Positions 5,084-5,903 of a DNA stretch of 5,903 nt are shown here, in pieces. The notes under the pieces are model-generated. The model was given only the letters and a program-made list of their open reading frames with translations, had not been told where the DNA came from and did not search any database. Origin of the DNA: Bacteroidales bacterium (GTDB lineage Bacteria > Bacteroidota > Bacteroidia > Bacteroidales > GCA-2748055); NCBI GenBank assembly GCA_029934875.1, contig JAOZLK010000306.1, positions 1 through 5,903 of the forward strand. Direction: 5' to 3'. The position numbers and the translations under genes were made by a program. Each line of letters begins with the position of its first letter. Positions within the stretch are counted from its first letter, which is position 1.

Positions 5084-5903
5084 ATTGGTCATAGGTGGGG
5101 GAATCAGCGGAATCACCGCTGCAGTTGAGTTGGCCGACGCCGGTCAGGAGCTTATGCTGCTTGAGAAAGATGCTTACCTGGGAGGTCATGTGTCTCAATT
5201 TAACAACTATTTCCCAAAGCTTTGTCCACCCTCATGCGGACTGGAAATTAACTACAGGCGCATCAGGTCCAACCCCCGAATCACTTTCCGGACTGGAGCT
5301 GAAGTGAAAAGTATTGCTGGTGTTGACGGTGACTTCAGAGTGATTGTTGCTTTGAAAGCGGAGATGATTAATAACTCCTGCACCTCCTGTGGCTTATGCG
5401 CAGAAGTTTGCCCTGAAGAAAGACCCTTTAAGCTCGGCAGAACAAAGGGCGAAAAAGCTGCATATATAAATAACGGACTTTCCTTTCCGGCAAAATACAA
5501 TATAGATTCAGAGGTTTGCAAGAAAGAGGCCTGCGGCAAGTGTCTGGAAGTTTGTGATTATGAAGCTATTCATCTGAATGCCCTTCCCACAGAGGTAGAG
5601 TTCCGGGCGGGAAAGATTATCCTTGCCACTGGCTGGTCCCCCTATGATGCTTCTCTGATTGAGAATTACAGCTATTCAGATGAAGCAGATGTGCTTACGA
5701 ACTTGGAATTTGAACGGATTATGGCTGCCTGTGGAAGGGAGAACAAAAAGCTGGAGAGGCCATCAGATGGAAAGAGTCCTAAGCGGATTGCCTTTGTTCA
5801 ATGTGCTGGTTCCAGGGATGAAAACCACCTTCCATATTGCTCAACTGTCTGCTGTTCAGCCTCGGTGAAACATGCCCTGAGCCTTGCCGAATCTTACCCG
5901 GAT
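5070..5903 (+). CDS. qmoA: Quinone-interacting membrane-bound oxidoreductase subunit A (HdrA-like flavoprotein), N-terminal part
   Basis: The frame is open from the ATG at 5070 to the window end (278 codons); family members are roughly 400 residues, so about a third is missing on the right. QmoA is the HdrA-related flavoprotein of the Qmo complex, which exchanges electrons between AprAB and the menaquinone pool. Visible are an N-terminal FAD motif (VIGGGISGITAA, 7-18), the PKLCPPSCGLEIN motif (49-61), and a cluster-binding Cys set CTSCGLCAEVCP (C104, C107, C110, C114). A second set is C150, C155, C158 and C162. An ATGW motif (186-189) and the HdrA/Qmo signature QCAGSRDENHLPYCSTVCC (244-262) follow. 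Methanogen-type HdrA shares several of these, but position directly behind aprBA and the RDENHLPYC wording favour QmoA. The start fits the glycine-rich motif beginning at residue 8. qmoB and qmoC would be expected next, outside the window. Confidence 0.9.
   Translation, partial: MALQTLVIGGGISGITAAVELADAGQELMLLEKDAYLGGHVSQFNNYFPKLCPPSCGLEINYRRIRSNPRITFRTGAEVKSIAGVDGDFRVIVALKAEMINNSCTSCGLCAEVCPEERPFKLGRTKGEKAAYINNGLSFPAKYNIDSEVCKKEACGKCLEVCDYEAIHLNALPTEVEFRAGKIILATGWSPYDASLIENYSYSDEADVLTNLEFERIMAACGRENKKLERPSDGKSPKRIAFVQCAGSRDENHLPYCSTVCCSASVKHALSLAESYPD

Noticed and set aside
5070..5903. Heterodisulfide reductase subunit HdrA of a methanogen-type or flavin-bifurcating system
   Set aside because: Many motifs are shared, but the length pattern, the PKLCPPSCGLEIN motif and position directly after aprBA favour QmoA; no hdrBC is visible.
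1..5903. CRISPR array, insertion sequence, tRNA or rRNA gene
   Set aside because: No spaced repeat array, transposase, terminal inverted repeats or cloverleaf-like sequence was seen on either strand.

Overview
The window looks like part of a chromosome from a Bacteroidota (Bacteroidetes) bacterium, or a close relative in the Bacteroidota/Chlorobiota group. Three things point there. Three intergenic sites match the Bacteroidota -7 promoter element TAnnTTTG. No start codon has a clear Shine-Dalgarno sequence. The first gene encodes a secreted fibronectin-III-like protein of the kind common in gliding and type IX secretion Bacteroidota. The taxonomic call is inference, because no ribosomal or marker gene is present.

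Layout. Positions 1-686 (minus strand) hold the N-terminal 228 codons of a secreted FN3-repeat protein that runs off the left edge. Positions 687-805 are a divergent intergenic region with one Bacteroidota-type promoter facing each way. Positions 806-2578 (plus) encode a complete ClC-family anion channel/transporter with two C-terminal CBS domains. Positions 2579-2740 hold two hairpins resembling tandem terminators, then two short palindromes and a promoter-like element before the next gene. From 2741 to the right edge is a tightly packed plus-strand operon: aprB (2741-3154), aprA (3171-5048) and the first 278 codons of qmoA (5070-5903, cut by the window edge).

How the genes work together. 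AprA (FAD) and AprB (two [4Fe-4S] clusters) form dissimilatory adenosine-5'-phosphosulfate (APS) reductase, which interconverts APS with sulfite plus AMP. QmoA is a subunit of the Qmo complex, which links AprAB electrons to the membrane quinone pool. This is the core of dissimilatory sulfate reduction, or of sulfite oxidation when run in reverse. Recognisable ligand and active-site residues are present throughout.

The main point of interest is a dissimilatory sulfur-energy module in what appears to be a Bacteroidota genome. The pathway is classically known from Desulfobacterota, Nitrospirota, Archaeoglobus, some Firmicutes, Chlorobiota and sulfur-oxidising Proteobacteria. The window does not contain sat, qmoB, qmoC or dsr genes, so neither direction nor completeness can be decided here.
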